22,671 bases of DNA from Thermoguttaceae bacterium (GCA_017454585.1 JAFTCU010000076.1:1-22671); one strand, 5' to 3'. Numbered from the stretch's first letter, positions 15,084 to 22,671 are shown. A program made the numbers and translations. Notes: generated by a model not told the origin, from the letters alone.

Positions 15084-15173
15084 TCATTTGTTCATTAAAA
15101 TCCGGCCGCGCAGGAGGAAAAATCCTACGGTGAGGCTGAACAGAAGGAGCATCTAGGAAGCCGGTTCCGGGAG
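15084..15173 (-). other. PEP-CTERM-type sorting signal interrupted by an in-frame TAG
   Basis: The annotated protein ends LPEPAS-TAG (stop at 15155-15153). In the same frame the next 22 codons read MLLLFSLTVGFFLLRGR followed by ILMNK and TGA (15086-15084). Together this is the layout of a PEP-CTERM signal: the PEP-[AS]-[ST] motif, one residue, a hydrophobic helix, then basic residues. The residue after PEP-[AS]-[ST] is often Trp in this family, and TAG is one base from TGG. Known: PEP-CTERM tails are processed by exosortase for surface sorting. Inferred: recent loss, read-through or sequence error. Confidence 0.75.
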
Positions 15174-18100
15174 GCCGACCTGAAGAATGTAACTGCCGCC
15201 TTCGCCGCGGGTGGGCTGCCAGACCGCCGTGAGGGAGTAGGGCGTTCCGATTTCTTCAAAAATGGCCGGGTCGAACGAAACGCCCAGCGTTAGGGGCGCG
15301 GGTTCGGCGAGCGACGTGGCGGTGAAAATTTCCATCCCGTCCATCGCCAGAACGTTCAGCGGCTCCTCACCGTCATTGATCAGGCTGAAATTGGCCGTGG
15401 AAGCAATGGTCCCGTTCGTCACCGTGAGCTTATTCGTCAGGAGGTCGGACCCCATCGCGTTGAAGACCAGCGCGGTCGTGCCGTTCAGCGTTACGGAGCC
15501 GAGCGTCTGGGCGTCGATCGGCTTGATGGTCGCGCCGTTCGCCACGATAATGCCCGCCGTGTCGGCCAGGCTGGAATCCTTGAATTCAAACGTTCCTGCG
15601 TTCACGAAAACCTTTCCGGAATACGCGCTGGTTCCGCTGAGGAACGCGAGCGTGCCGGTGCCGGTTTTCGTGAAACTTTCCGCGGCGTCCTGAGTCAGAG
15701 CGCCCGAAATTTCCAGGCGCGTGTTGGCCTGCGTCTCGAACGTGCAGCCGCCAGCGGTTCCCAGATTGCTTCGGAATTTCAGCGGTGCGGTGATGTACGA
15801 AACGGTCGGGTTTTCGGCCGTCGCGCCTGTTTCCGCTTCGGAAATGATCTTCAGGGACGTCGTGAGAAGGTCGAACTGCAGACTGGTGCTTTTCATCGTG
15901 CCGTTCTTGAGATGAACACGCTGGTAGCCAAGCGTTTCATTATTGCTGGAGTTTAGCAGCGTGCCGCCGTACACGTAAATGTCACAAGCGGGGGTGTTGT
16001 AGCCCAGCGCATCCTTGCTGGCGCAGTTGAGCGTCGCGCCGTCGTAAATGTACACTTTCGCACCGTTGAAGAAACCTGTGGCGGTTTCTGTATTGAGTTT
16101 GACTTCGCCCTCGTGGATCTCCAAAACGCCGGTCGAACCGGTTTTTGTGAGCGTCAGCGAGCCGTCGCCGAATTTCTGGAGCGTACCGGCGCCGGAGAAA
16201 TTCCCCCCGAAGGTCGTGGCTTCATCTACGGTCCATTTGAAGACGGAACCTTCCGCGACGCTCAAATTGGAGCCGAAGGCCTCAGCCGTGTCGCGTGTGA
16301 CCGTCCCTGAAGCGATGTTCACGGTTCCGATGGATTCCGCGCTCGCGCCGCTCGTCGCCCAGTTAAACGCCTGCGTATTTCCCGCGCCGGGGTCGAGTTC
16401 CAGCACGGCGCCGCTGGCGATGGTCGCCATTCCGCCGTCGGGGGTGGCCGTCTGCAGTTTTAACGTTCCCACCTGAACCGCGGCCGTGCCTTTCATTCCC
16501 GAAAGATCGCTCGTCACGGTGAAGACTCCATCGCCGGTTTTCTGGACGGTCGCGCCCTCCGGAACGGTCAGCAGGCCGGAAAGGGTCCCGGTACCGTTCA
16601 GGACCAGGTTGCTCCCGGAAAGGTTGGAGGTGATGTCTCCCGAAACGCTCAGCGTTCCGGCACCCGCCGAGGTCAGCGTGTAATCGCCGGTGATCCCGCC
16701 GGAGATCGAGCCGGTTTTTCCTTCCGCCACGCTGACCGTCGCGTCGTCGGCGAGGGTCAAAGCGTCGGAACTCGCTGCGGTGTCACTAAAATACAGCGCG
16801 CCGATCCCGTTGCGGCCAGCTCCCGCGATGGAAACGGGTTGGGTCTGTGCGCCGCCAGTGGAAAGCTCAAGGGTCGCGCCGTCCGAAACCGTGATGCCGG
16901 ACGTGCCGGTCAGGGTACTTTTCAGGCGGAGGGTTCCTTGCTGAACCAGCGTGGTTCCCATGTAGTCCAGTGTGCCGCCGCTTATCTCCACGACGCCGTC
17001 ACCGGTTTTGGTGATGCCCTGCGTCGGGGTACCGGTGTACTTGGTGATCCCGCCCGTGAGCTGAAATACCGTGTTGGCCTCTGCCGAAAGAGTCAGATTC
17101 TTATTGGCCCCCATGGTGTCGGTACGGAGGCAAAACGGGGAATTGGTCGTGGAAACCGTCGGATCGGCCTCCGTTGCGCCTTCGAGCGCTTTGGCGGTGA
17201 AGACCGCATTATTTGTCAGAATATCGAACCGGCCGGTCGTGAAGTTGATGGTTCCGCCGTAGAGGTTAATGTTGCAGTTCCGGATGGATTCGTTTCCACC
17301 CGTGTTTTTCCAGGTACCGTACAGGTCGATCGTGTAGTGGTTCGTCGTCGCGCCTGCGTCAACGGTCTCCGAGTAACCAAGTGAGTCATGCGCCGCGGTG
17401 TCCAGCGTCGTACCGGCCTTGATGGTCAGGACGGCATTATTCCGGAATTGGAGCGCTCCGCCGGTGGTGGTCGTTTTGAGCGTTCCTTCCTCAATGACGA
17501 GATTTCCATTCACATAATTCGCCGCGGCTGCACAGGTCAGCGCGAGTGTTCCGGTGCCGTATTTGCTGAGGGTCCCGGTCCCGGACGTCGCCAGTTTGTC
17601 GCCGGAGATCGTCACGGTATCGTCGCCGCTCACGTAGAATTTCAGGTTTGCGCCATTCTCCGCGAAGAGACTGGACGTGGTGCCGATCGAGGTCGAAGCG
17701 TCGCCCGCCTGGAGTGTGCCTTCACCCGCGGTGAGTTTCGAGATGCCGGTCTGGGTGACGATCACGTCGCCGGTTCCCGACTTGCGCAGACCGCCGCCAC
17801 CGGTGATCGCCGCGGTGAACGTTACCGCTTCGGTCCCCGAATTGTTTACGCCGAGATTGGCGCCGGACGCGACCGTAATGTTCCCGGCAAGCGTCTGGGC
17901 CGCGGCAACGTCGAATTCCAGCGTACCGCCCTCGATGGAAATACTATTGTCGAGCAGGGTGGAAACGTTCGCGTCTTTGCTGATGGAAAAAACGCCGGTT
18001 CCGGTTTTCGTCAGGGCGCTGGTTCCGTTCCAGACCACGGTTTGGGTGATGGAGCCGTTTCCGGTGAGTTCCAGATTTTCCGTATTAATGTTCAGGGTCG

Positions 18101-19160
18101 TGGCCGTCACCGGACCGCCGAGGATGGTCTTTGCGCCGCCGTTGATCGTGAGTTCATGGTTCCCTGCCACGCCGCCGGTGAGCGAAATGGTTTTGCCCTC
18201 CGGAGCCGAAAGATCCACGTCGCTCGAGATGGTCAGCAGGCCGGAAATGGTTCCGCTGTCGGTGAAGTTCACGATGCTTCCCGAGCCGATATTCAGGGGC
18301 GCGGCGACGTTTCCGTTCGTGCCGATCTCCAGCGTGGCGCCGCTCGAAACCGTCAGACCGGACGAGGAGCCGAGGATGGTTCCATTGGCCTGAAGGGTTC
18401 CTTCCGCGAGGGTGAACGCGCCTTTCCAGTTTCCGTTTTGGCTGATCGCCATGGTCCCGGCACCGGTTTTTTTGACGCCTGAGTCCGTTGTGGTCCAGGA
18501 AGTTATCGCACCCGTGACGTTAAGCCGGGAACCTTCCGCGACGTTGAATTCCAGTCCGCTGCCGTTTCGGGGGGTGATCGGTGAGGAAATCGTGGAAGGG
18601 GTCGAACCGGTAACGGAGATTTTCGTTCCGCCGAGGAAGTGGTACGCTCCGCCGGTGGAAGAGAGCGTCCCGCCGTTAAGGGTGAGCTGAGTGTTGAGCC
18701 AGGACTCGTTTTGGGCGTGCGTATGATCAACGATTCCGCCTTCATTAATGACTATATACCAGTTCCCGACGTTTTTGTAGCCCAAAGTATCGTAAGAGGC
18801 GGTGACGAATTTCCCGCCGTTGTTCACCGTGAGAATGGTCCCTCCCGCGAAGAAAGCGTTGCTGGTAAATGATTTGTTTACGGAGACCGTTCCCGCGTTG
18901 ACCGTCAGATTCACGTTCATGATCGTCGAAGTGGTCGAGGCCGGGGTGAAGTTCATGGTCCCCGTTCCCTCTTTCGTCAGCGTGAAGGTGGTCCCGCCGT
19001 TGACCGCGCCGGTGTAGGTCTCGTCGGCGTTGATCGTGTACGTGGTGTTGGTCGTCAGGGTGTTCGGGTCAGGGTACGAGGTCTGTCCGTTCAGTGAGGA
19101 CGCGAACAAAGCGACTGCCAGCGTTAAAAGCGCGGATTTTTTATGGAATTTAAAGGTCAT
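15153..19160 (-). CDS. Large surface protein with autotransporter-associated beta-strand repeats
   Basis: A 1335-residue secreted protein with a signal peptide (about 1-26, LLTLAVALFASSLNGQ). Nearly the whole length is Gly/Thr/Ser-rich beta-solenoid sequence. At least nine copies of the autotransporter-associated strand repeat are seen, with the pattern LxKTGTGTLxL...EGTL (for example GVKKTGAGTMAIS, ALTKTGTGVFSI, GITKTGDGVVEIS, TLQKFGDGSLTLT). A larger unit recurs three times, marked by D-x-LGY near residues 125, 593 and 1050. No outer-membrane beta-barrel is present; instead the protein stops inside what looks like a PEP-CTERM signal, so the surface anchor may be lost or made by read-through. 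AAGGAGT lies 7 bases before the ATG, and there is a consensus-like promoter. Probable role: adhesin or cell-envelope protein. Enzyme activity not indicated. Confidence 0.88.
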   Translation of the reverse strand: MTFKFHKKSALLTLAVALFASSLNGQTSYPDPNTLTTNTTYTINADETYTGAVNGGTTFTLTKEGTGTMNFTPASTTSTIMNVNLTVNAGTVSVNKSFTSNAFFAGGTILTVNNGGKFVTASYDTLGYKNVGNWYIVINEGGIVDHTHAQNESWLNTQLTLNGGTLSSTGGAYHFLGGTKISVTGSTPSTISSPITPRNGSGLEFNVAEGSRLNVTGAITSWTTTDSGVKKTGAGTMAISQNGNWKGAFTLAEGTLQANGTILGSSSGLTVSSGATLEIGTNGNVAAPLNIGSGSIVNFTDSGTISGLLTISSDVDLSAPEGKTISLTGGVAGNHELTINGGAKTILGGPVTATTLNINTENLELTGNGSITQTVVWNGTSALTKTGTGVFSISKDANVSTLLDNSISIEGGTLEFDVAAAQTLAGNITVASGANLGVNNSGTEAVTFTAAITGGGGLRKSGTGDVIVTQTGISKLTAGEGTLQAGDASTSIGTTSSLFAENGANLKFYVSGDDTVTISGDKLATSGTGTLSKYGTGTLALTCAAAANYVNGNLVIEEGTLKTTTTGGALQFRNNAVLTIKAGTTLDTAAHDSLGYSETVDAGATTNHYTIDLYGTWKNTGGNESIRNCNINLYGGTINFTTGRFDILTNNAVFTAKALEGATEADPTVSTTNSPFCLRTDTMGANKNLTLSAEANTVFQLTGGITKYTGTPTQGITKTGDGVVEISGGTLDYMGTTLVQQGTLRLKSTLTGTSGITVSDGATLELSTGGAQTQPVSIAGAGRNGIGALYFSDTAASSDALTLADDATVSVAEGKTGSISGGITGDYTLTSAGAGTLSVSGDITSNLSGSNLVLNGTGTLSGLLTVPEGATVQKTGDGVFTVTSDLSGMKGTAAVQVGTLKLQTATPDGGMATIASGAVLELDPGAGNTQAFNWATSGASAESIGTVNIASGTVTRDTAEAFGSNLSVAEGSVFKWTVDEATTFGGNFSGAGTLQKFGDGSLTLTKTGSTGVLEIHEGEVKLNTETATGFFNGAKVYIYDGATLNCASKDALGYNTPACDIYVYGGTLLNSSNNETLGYQRVHLKNGTMKSTSLQFDLLTTSLKIISEAETGATAENPTVSYITAPLKFRSNLGTAGGCTFETQANTRLEISGALTQDAAESFTKTGTGTLAFLSGTSAYSGKVFVNAGTFEFKDSSLADTAGIIVANGATIKPIDAQTLGSVTLNGTTALVFNAMGSDLLTNKLTVTNGTIASTANFSLINDGEEPLNVLAMDGMEIFTATSLAEPAPLTLGVSFDPAIFEEIGTPYSLTAVWQPTRGEGGSYILQVGLPEPAS

Positions 19161-19202
19161 TTCGGACTCCTTGGGAAAATCTCAATATTATCATGTTAAA
19201 CT

Positions 19203-19230
19203 ATTATACGCCAAAAAAATGAACTGTCAC
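19203..19230 (-). promoter_or_regulatory. Sigma-70 promoter of the surface-protein gene
   Basis: On the minus strand: GTGACA (19230-19225), 16 bp, TATAAT (19208-19203), about 43 bp before the ATG at 19160. Confidence 0.65.
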
Positions 19231-19320
19231 GGCCCCGGGAGAAAAAAAACTGAAAAAAATTGTCAGATTTTTGGAATTCCAACCCTTTTTTCCTCTTTCC
19301 CAAAATTTTCCGGAGGCTCC

Positions 19321-19348
19321 TTGCAATTTCCCGGGCGATGTGTATAAT
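19321..19348 (+). promoter_or_regulatory. Sigma-70 promoter of the beta-helix/GDPD operon
   Basis: TTGCAA (19321-19326), 16 bp, TATAAT (19343-19348). The ATG is 43 bp downstream, preceded by GAGGT at 19380-19384. Confidence 0.7.
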
Positions 19349-19390
19349 TAACGGTTAATACCAAATTCCTTCCTTTTTTGAGGTCCTTTT

Positions 19391-21154
19391 ATGAAACGTG
19401 CCTTCCTTTCCCTCCTTTTTACTCTTTGCCTTGCCATTCCGGCCTGGAGCGCCGATTTTTATGTCTCCCCCAACGGCAACGACTCGGCCGACGGCCTGAC
19501 CCCAAAGACCGCCTGGCGGACGATCAAAGCCGTGAACCAGTCGAAAAGCGTCCAGCCGGGCGACCGCGTTCTGTTTGAATGCGGCGGGATCTGGCGCACT
19601 GGCCGTGGTCCCTCCCTGCGTCCGCACTCGGGCGAAGAGGGGAAACCGGTCACGTACACTTCCTACGGAAAGGGTGAAAAGCCCACGATCTACGGCTCCG
19701 TAAGCGCCTCCAACGAAAAAGACTGGGTCCAGACCGCCCCGAATATTTGGGGGACTCGCGAGACGAAACGCGAAAACCTCGGCAAAATCGAAATCCCGCT
19801 TCAAAACTGGTGGCTCCACACGGAGCACGGCGCGAAGTGCAAACTGACGCCGACCCGCGGGGAGGACGGCGTGACGCTCCTCATGCTGAAAACCGCCGAG
19901 ACCGGCACGGCCCCGAATCACATTCAGCTCTGGGGAAGCGGCCCGACGAACGAAAACATGAAGGAGCATTTCGTGATGAAATTCCGCGCCCGGGCGACGG
20001 TCCCGTTCACCATGCCGGCGTTCACGATCATGCAGGCGGGTTTCCCGTACTACACGAAGTGCAGCGGCGGGGCCGGCTCGCACCAGATCACGACCGAGTG
20101 GCAGGATTTCGAGGCGCTGTTCACGCTCCTGGAAACCGACTGCGGTGAGGAATTGCGCTGGCACCTGAATCTCGGTCAAATGCCGGCGAACTGCGAGCTT
20201 GAGATCCAGCCGGGCGAGATCTTCGAGGTGAAAGTCGATGACGCTCTCGACCTTGCCGTGGACGTCGGGAACATCATTTTCGACCACGGAAACTTCACGA
20301 AGTACCACCGCTGCGGCATTAAAAAATGGAGCCTGGATGATTTAAAAGCCCCGGGCGAGTATTTCTACGACACCGTGTCGCACCGGGTTTTTCTTTACTG
20401 GCCGGAAAATCCCGCGAAGACGTGCAAGAGCATTGAGCTGGCGATGAGACGGCACGTCGTGGACCATTCGTGCATCCACGACGTGATCATCGACGGCCTG
20501 GGGATCGCCTACGGCGCGGCGCACGGCTTCGGCGGGACGAAACCGCTGCGTTACGTGATCCGGAACTGCGACGTTTACTACATTGGCGGGGCGCATCAGT
20601 TCACGACGGAAAACGGCTGGCCGGTCCGCTTCGGGAACGGGATCGAGTACTGGGGTTCCGCGACGGACTGCCTCGTGGAGAAGTGCCGGCTCTGGGAGAT
20701 CTACGACGCTGCGCTGACCAATCAGGGCCGCGGAAACGAAAACGACCCCTCGGATGAAGTGCGGATCACTTACCGCGAAAATGAGATCTGGAACTCCGAA
20801 TACTCGTTCGAGTACTGGAACAGCGGCGGGGTGACCCGCGACATTCTGTTCGAGAAAAACGTCTGCCGCGACGCGGGTTTCGGCTGGGCGCACGGTCAGC
20901 GTCCGGACCCGAACGGCGCGCACATGATGTTCTACAACAATCGGGCGGAAACGACCAATTTCGTCGTCCGCGGCAACGTGTTTACCAATTCGACCGAGGT
21001 CTGCATCCGTCTGTTCAACGACTGGAGCGCCTCGTACCGGATGGAGGGAAATAAGTACTCCATGCCGGAAGGAAAACCGGTCGTGCGCTTCCTCCAGGAG
21101 TTCTACACGATGGACCAGATGAACGAAGCCCGCGAAAAATACGGGATTCAATGA
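19391..21154 (+). CDS. Secreted right-handed parallel beta-helix protein with inserted domain
   Basis: A 587-residue secreted protein. Seen: a signal peptide (1-21, LFTLCLAIPAWSA), then DFYVSPNGNDSADGLTPKTAW as in polysaccharide-acting beta-helix proteins, and GDRVLFECGGIWR. Residues about 130-283 do not look like helix coils but like a jelly-roll carbohydrate-binding module of the CBM4/9 sort (NWWLHTEHG..., EHFVMKFRARATVPF, WQDFEALFTL, LEIQPGEIFEVKV). The helix then resumes (VGNIIFDHGNFT, APGEYFYD..VFLYWPE, VIIDGLGIAYGAAHGF, YVIRNCDVYYIGGAHQF). The APGEYFYD segment resembles VPGEYFVD in the GH141-like protein at 11662-13743. Probable glycan lyase or hydrolase; catalytic residues and substrate are not assignable. 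First gene of a two-gene operon. Confidence 0.85.
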   Translation: MKRAFLSLLFTLCLAIPAWSADFYVSPNGNDSADGLTPKTAWRTIKAVNQSKSVQPGDRVLFECGGIWRTGRGPSLRPHSGEEGKPVTYTSYGKGEKPTIYGSVSASNEKDWVQTAPNIWGTRETKRENLGKIEIPLQNWWLHTEHGAKCKLTPTRGEDGVTLLMLKTAETGTAPNHIQLWGSGPTNENMKEHFVMKFRARATVPFTMPAFTIMQAGFPYYTKCSGGAGSHQITTEWQDFEALFTLLETDCGEELRWHLNLGQMPANCELEIQPGEIFEVKVDDALDLAVDVGNIIFDHGNFTKYHRCGIKKWSLDDLKAPGEYFYDTVSHRVFLYWPENPAKTCKSIELAMRRHVVDHSCIHDVIIDGLGIAYGAAHGFGGTKPLRYVIRNCDVYYIGGAHQFTTENGWPVRFGNGIEYWGSATDCLVEKCRLWEIYDAALTNQGRGNENDPSDEVRITYRENEIWNSEYSFEYWNSGGVTRDILFEKNVCRDAGFGWAHGQRPDPNGAHMMFYNNRAETTNFVVRGNVFTNSTEVCIRLFNDWSASYRMEGNKYSMPEGKPVVRFLQEFYTMDQMNEAREKYGIQ

Positions 21155-21188
21155 CCTTCACTTTAACCCATAGAAAGAGGATAAAACC

Positions 21189-22028
21189 ATGACTAAAAAG
21201 CTCACCTTAACGTTTCTTTCCCTTTTCGCCCTCCTTTTCATCGGCGCCGGCCTTCAGGCGCAGGAGGACCTTCGCTCGCTGCAGGACCCGGTGATCCCGC
21301 GCGTTGTGGGGCATCGTGGCCATTCGTCCATCCAGCCCGAAAACACGGTTTTAGCCGACCGTCAGTGCGTTGAAACCGGCGCGAACGGCTGCGAGTGTGA
21401 CCTGATGCTCACCAAAGACGGCAAGATCGTCCTTTTCCACGACCCAAAAACGGACTGGAAAGTCCGCGACGCGCAGGGAAACCCCGTGAAAGGGGAGATC
21501 GCGGACTACGATTTCGCCACGCTCCGGACGTTCGATTTTGGGATCTGGAAGGGTGAGCAGTTCCGCGGGACGCAAATCGCCACGCTCGACGAGTACCTCG
21601 ACACGCTGAAGGGGACGGATTGCATCCCGGTCATTGAGCTGAAAAAGTGCCCGCCGGACCCGGTCGTGGAAGCCGTGAAAGCGCGTGGGATGGAGAAACG
21701 CTGCGTCTTCATTTCCGCCTCGCGCCGCGTGAAGGAACTTTGCCCGGAAATCACGACCGCCTGCCTGCTCGGGAAGTGCGAAAACGTTTCCGACGCGGAT
21801 TTGCCCGACTTTCTTGAGCGGGTCGCAAGAAGCGGAAACACGAACATGATCGACATTGAGCACTCGCGCATGACCCCGGAAATCGCGAAGGAACTGAAAA
21901 AACGCGGGATCTACATCATGGTCTGGACCGTTCAGCACGATCCGGAACGCCTTGCCGAGCTTTACAAAATGGGCGTCGATAGCATCACGACCGACTACCC
22001 GGACGAAGCGCTGGAAGCGGCGAAATGA
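21189..22028 (+). CDS. Secreted glycerophosphodiester phosphodiesterase family protein
   Basis: GDPD enzymes hydrolyse glycerophosphodiesters to glycerol-3-phosphate and an alcohol in a calcium- or magnesium-dependent TIM barrel. Seen: a signal peptide (about 1-24, LFALLFIGAGLQAQ), the catalytic HRG (42-44), PEN (Glu51), the metal-binding ECD (Glu69, Asp71), LFHD (catalytic His84), VIELKK (about 150) and the C-terminal MVWTVQ...GVDSITTDYPDEAL. At 279 residues it has normal length. It lies 34 bp after the beta-helix gene with AGAGGA 7 bases before its ATG, so it is the second gene of that operon. All key residues are present, so it should be active, probably on released phospholipid head groups or teichoic-like polymers in the periplasm or medium; the exact substrate is unknown. 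Confidence 0.93.
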   Translation: MTKKLTLTFLSLFALLFIGAGLQAQEDLRSLQDPVIPRVVGHRGHSSIQPENTVLADRQCVETGANGCECDLMLTKDGKIVLFHDPKTDWKVRDAQGNPVKGEIADYDFATLRTFDFGIWKGEQFRGTQIATLDEYLDTLKGTDCIPVIELKKCPPDPVVEAVKARGMEKRCVFISASRRVKELCPEITTACLLGKCENVSDADLPDFLERVARSGNTNMIDIEHSRMTPEIAKELKKRGIYIMVWTVQHDPERLAELYKMGVDSITTDYPDEALEAAK

Positions 22029-22032
22029 ATGA

Positions 22033-22152
22033 TTTAAAGCCCACCTCTTTGAGGGGGGTGGCACGTAGTGCCGGGGGGAGTCAAGCGATGGTTTCCAGCA
22101 CTCCCCCAGTCTCGCTTCGCGAGCCAGCCCCCTCAAGGATGGGGCCTTTAAA
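22033..22152. repeat. Palindromic cloverleaf-like intergenic repeat, ~120 bp
   Basis: Outer ends TTTAAAGCCC (22033-22042) and GGGCCTTTAAA (22142-22152) are complementary with one extra base. Inside are CCTC-TTT-GAGG, GGCAC-GTA-GTGCC (22060-22072), GGGGGGAGT (22073-22081) with ACTCCCCC (22100-22107), and CTCGC-TTC-GCGAG (22111-22123). The layout folds as a multi-branched structure and resembles non-autonomous intergenic repeats seen in many bacterial genomes. Confidence 0.65.
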
Positions 22153-22153
22153 C

Positions 22154-22168
22154 GACGCTGGAAGCGTC
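22154..22168. repeat. Short hairpin GACGCT-GGA-AGCGTC
   Basis: A perfect 6-bp stem with a 3-base loop (22154-22168), directly after the cloverleaf repeat. It has the same stem as the nrdJ terminator at 11444-11462 with a different loop, and is followed by only two T residues. Confidence 0.5.
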
Positions 22169-22213
22169 TTCCCCGTACTTGATTTGAATGCTTTTGATCG
22201 AATTGAATCAACC

Positions 22214-22671
22214 ATGAAATCGTTCCTCCAAAACCTTTACCGTTTCCTTCTTCTTGTCGGGCCGGGCATTTTTTGCGTCGGGTACACCATCGGGACGGGC
22301 TCCGTGACCACGATGATCAAAACCGGCTCCGAGTACGGAATGAGCCTTTTATGGGTCGTGGCCGCCAGCTGCTTTTTCTGCGGCGTTTTGATGGAGGCTT
22401 ACGGCCGGTTTGCCCTGGTGACCGGCGAGACGTCGATCCACGCTTTCCGCCGGTACTACGGCGCGCCCGTGGCGATCCTCGTCGCGTTCATGGTGGTGCT
22501 GGGCCAGTGGTTCTGCCTCTCCGGTCTGGTCGGGCTTTCCTCCGAGGCGCTTTACCAGCTTTTCCTTCTCATCTGGCCCGGGCTCGCGGAGGTGAACCGG
22601 TACTGGTTCGTACTGGGGACCGCCGCCTGCGTCATGTGCGTCGTGTACGCGATGTTGTGGGTCGGAAACTA
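22214..22671 (+). CDS. Nramp-related transporter, N-terminal part (truncated by window end)
   Basis: The frame stays open from the ATG at 22214 to the last base, giving about 152 residues. Seen: GPGIFCVGYTIGTGSVTTMI (residues 16-35), the first membrane helix of the Nramp (NRAMP/MntH) fold, then KTGSEYGMSLLWVVAASCFFCGVLMEAYGRFALVTGETS, which matches the second and third helix region of the family. At least two further hydrophobic segments follow. The canonical DPGN metal-binding motif of helix 1 is replaced by G-T-G-S (27-30), so the substrate may not be a transition metal. No Shine-Dalgarno sequence is visible; the gene follows a structured repeat. The helix-6 MPH motif lies beyond the window. 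Confidence 0.8.
   Translation, partial: MKSFLQNLYRFLLLVGPGIFCVGYTIGTGSVTTMIKTGSEYGMSLLWVVAASCFFCGVLMEAYGRFALVTGETSIHAFRRYYGAPVAILVAFMVVLGQWFCLSGLVGLSSEALYQLFLLIWPGLAEVNRYWFVLGTAACVMCVVYAMLWVGN

Noticed and set aside
17388..18482. 364-codon open frame on the plus strand
   Set aside because: Antisense to the repeat-rich surface protein gene; Arg/Gly-rich, no motif, no ribosome-binding site. Repetitive sense codons keep the opposite frame open.
20342..21151. 269-codon minus-strand frame inside the second beta-helix gene
   Set aside because: Antisense composition artefact; the sense strand has clear beta-helix coils and a promoter.
1..22671. Defence system, prophage or integrated element
   Set aside because: No transposase, integrase, toxin-antitoxin, nuclease or phage gene was recognised, and no att-like duplication or tRNA was seen.

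Overview
The window reads as chromosomal DNA from a member of the PVC superphylum, most likely Planctomycetota. This is inferred from gene content and not proven. The evidence is a large secreted protein of unknown function, a FixJ-like regulator, an autotransporter-repeat protein with a PEP-CTERM-type end, parallel beta-helix secreted proteins, a B12-dependent class II ribonucleotide reductase, and AT-rich spacers between GC-richer genes. No phage, plasmid, transposase, CRISPR, rRNA or tRNA gene was seen.

Positions 1-2185 (minus strand): a B12-type (BtuF-like) substrate-binding lipoprotein preceded by a small membrane/TPR protein, then a FixJ/NarL-type regulator whose receiver domain lacks the phosphorylation residues. 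Inverted arrays of a GGAGTTR heptamer lie between the regulator and the TPR gene, and they supply the regulator's last codons and stop.

Positions 2376-7291 (plus strand): an 808-residue exported or membrane-anchored protein of unknown function, a MoxR AAA+ ATPase without its usual partners, and a CCA-adding enzyme/poly(A) polymerase with an HD domain.

Positions 7292-8246: a long AT-rich non-coding region. Its end carries a promoter, two NrdR-like boxes at the correct spacing and a leader RNA predicted to be highly structured. It leads into nrdJ (8247-11426), which ends at a good intrinsic terminator.

Positions 11662-19160 (minus strand): a GH141-like beta-helix protein, two tiny membrane proteins with similar architecture, a small exported or membrane protein, TatA, and a 1335-residue surface protein made of autotransporter-type strand repeats. 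An amber codon sits exactly inside the PEP-CTERM sorting signal of the surface protein. The remaining 22 codons of the signal are intact in frame after the stop.

Positions 19391-22671 (plus strand): a second beta-helix protein with an apparent inserted carbohydrate-binding-like domain, a secreted glycerophosphodiester phosphodiesterase in the same operon, a 120-bp cloverleaf-like palindromic repeat, and the start of an Nramp-related transporter that lacks the canonical DPGN metal-binding motif and runs off the window end.

Two themes stand out. One is B12: an uptake lipoprotein plus a B12-dependent reductase with an elaborate leader. The other is export and surface or polysaccharide functions: TatA, two beta-helix proteins, the PEP-CTERM-like protein and a secreted phosphodiesterase.
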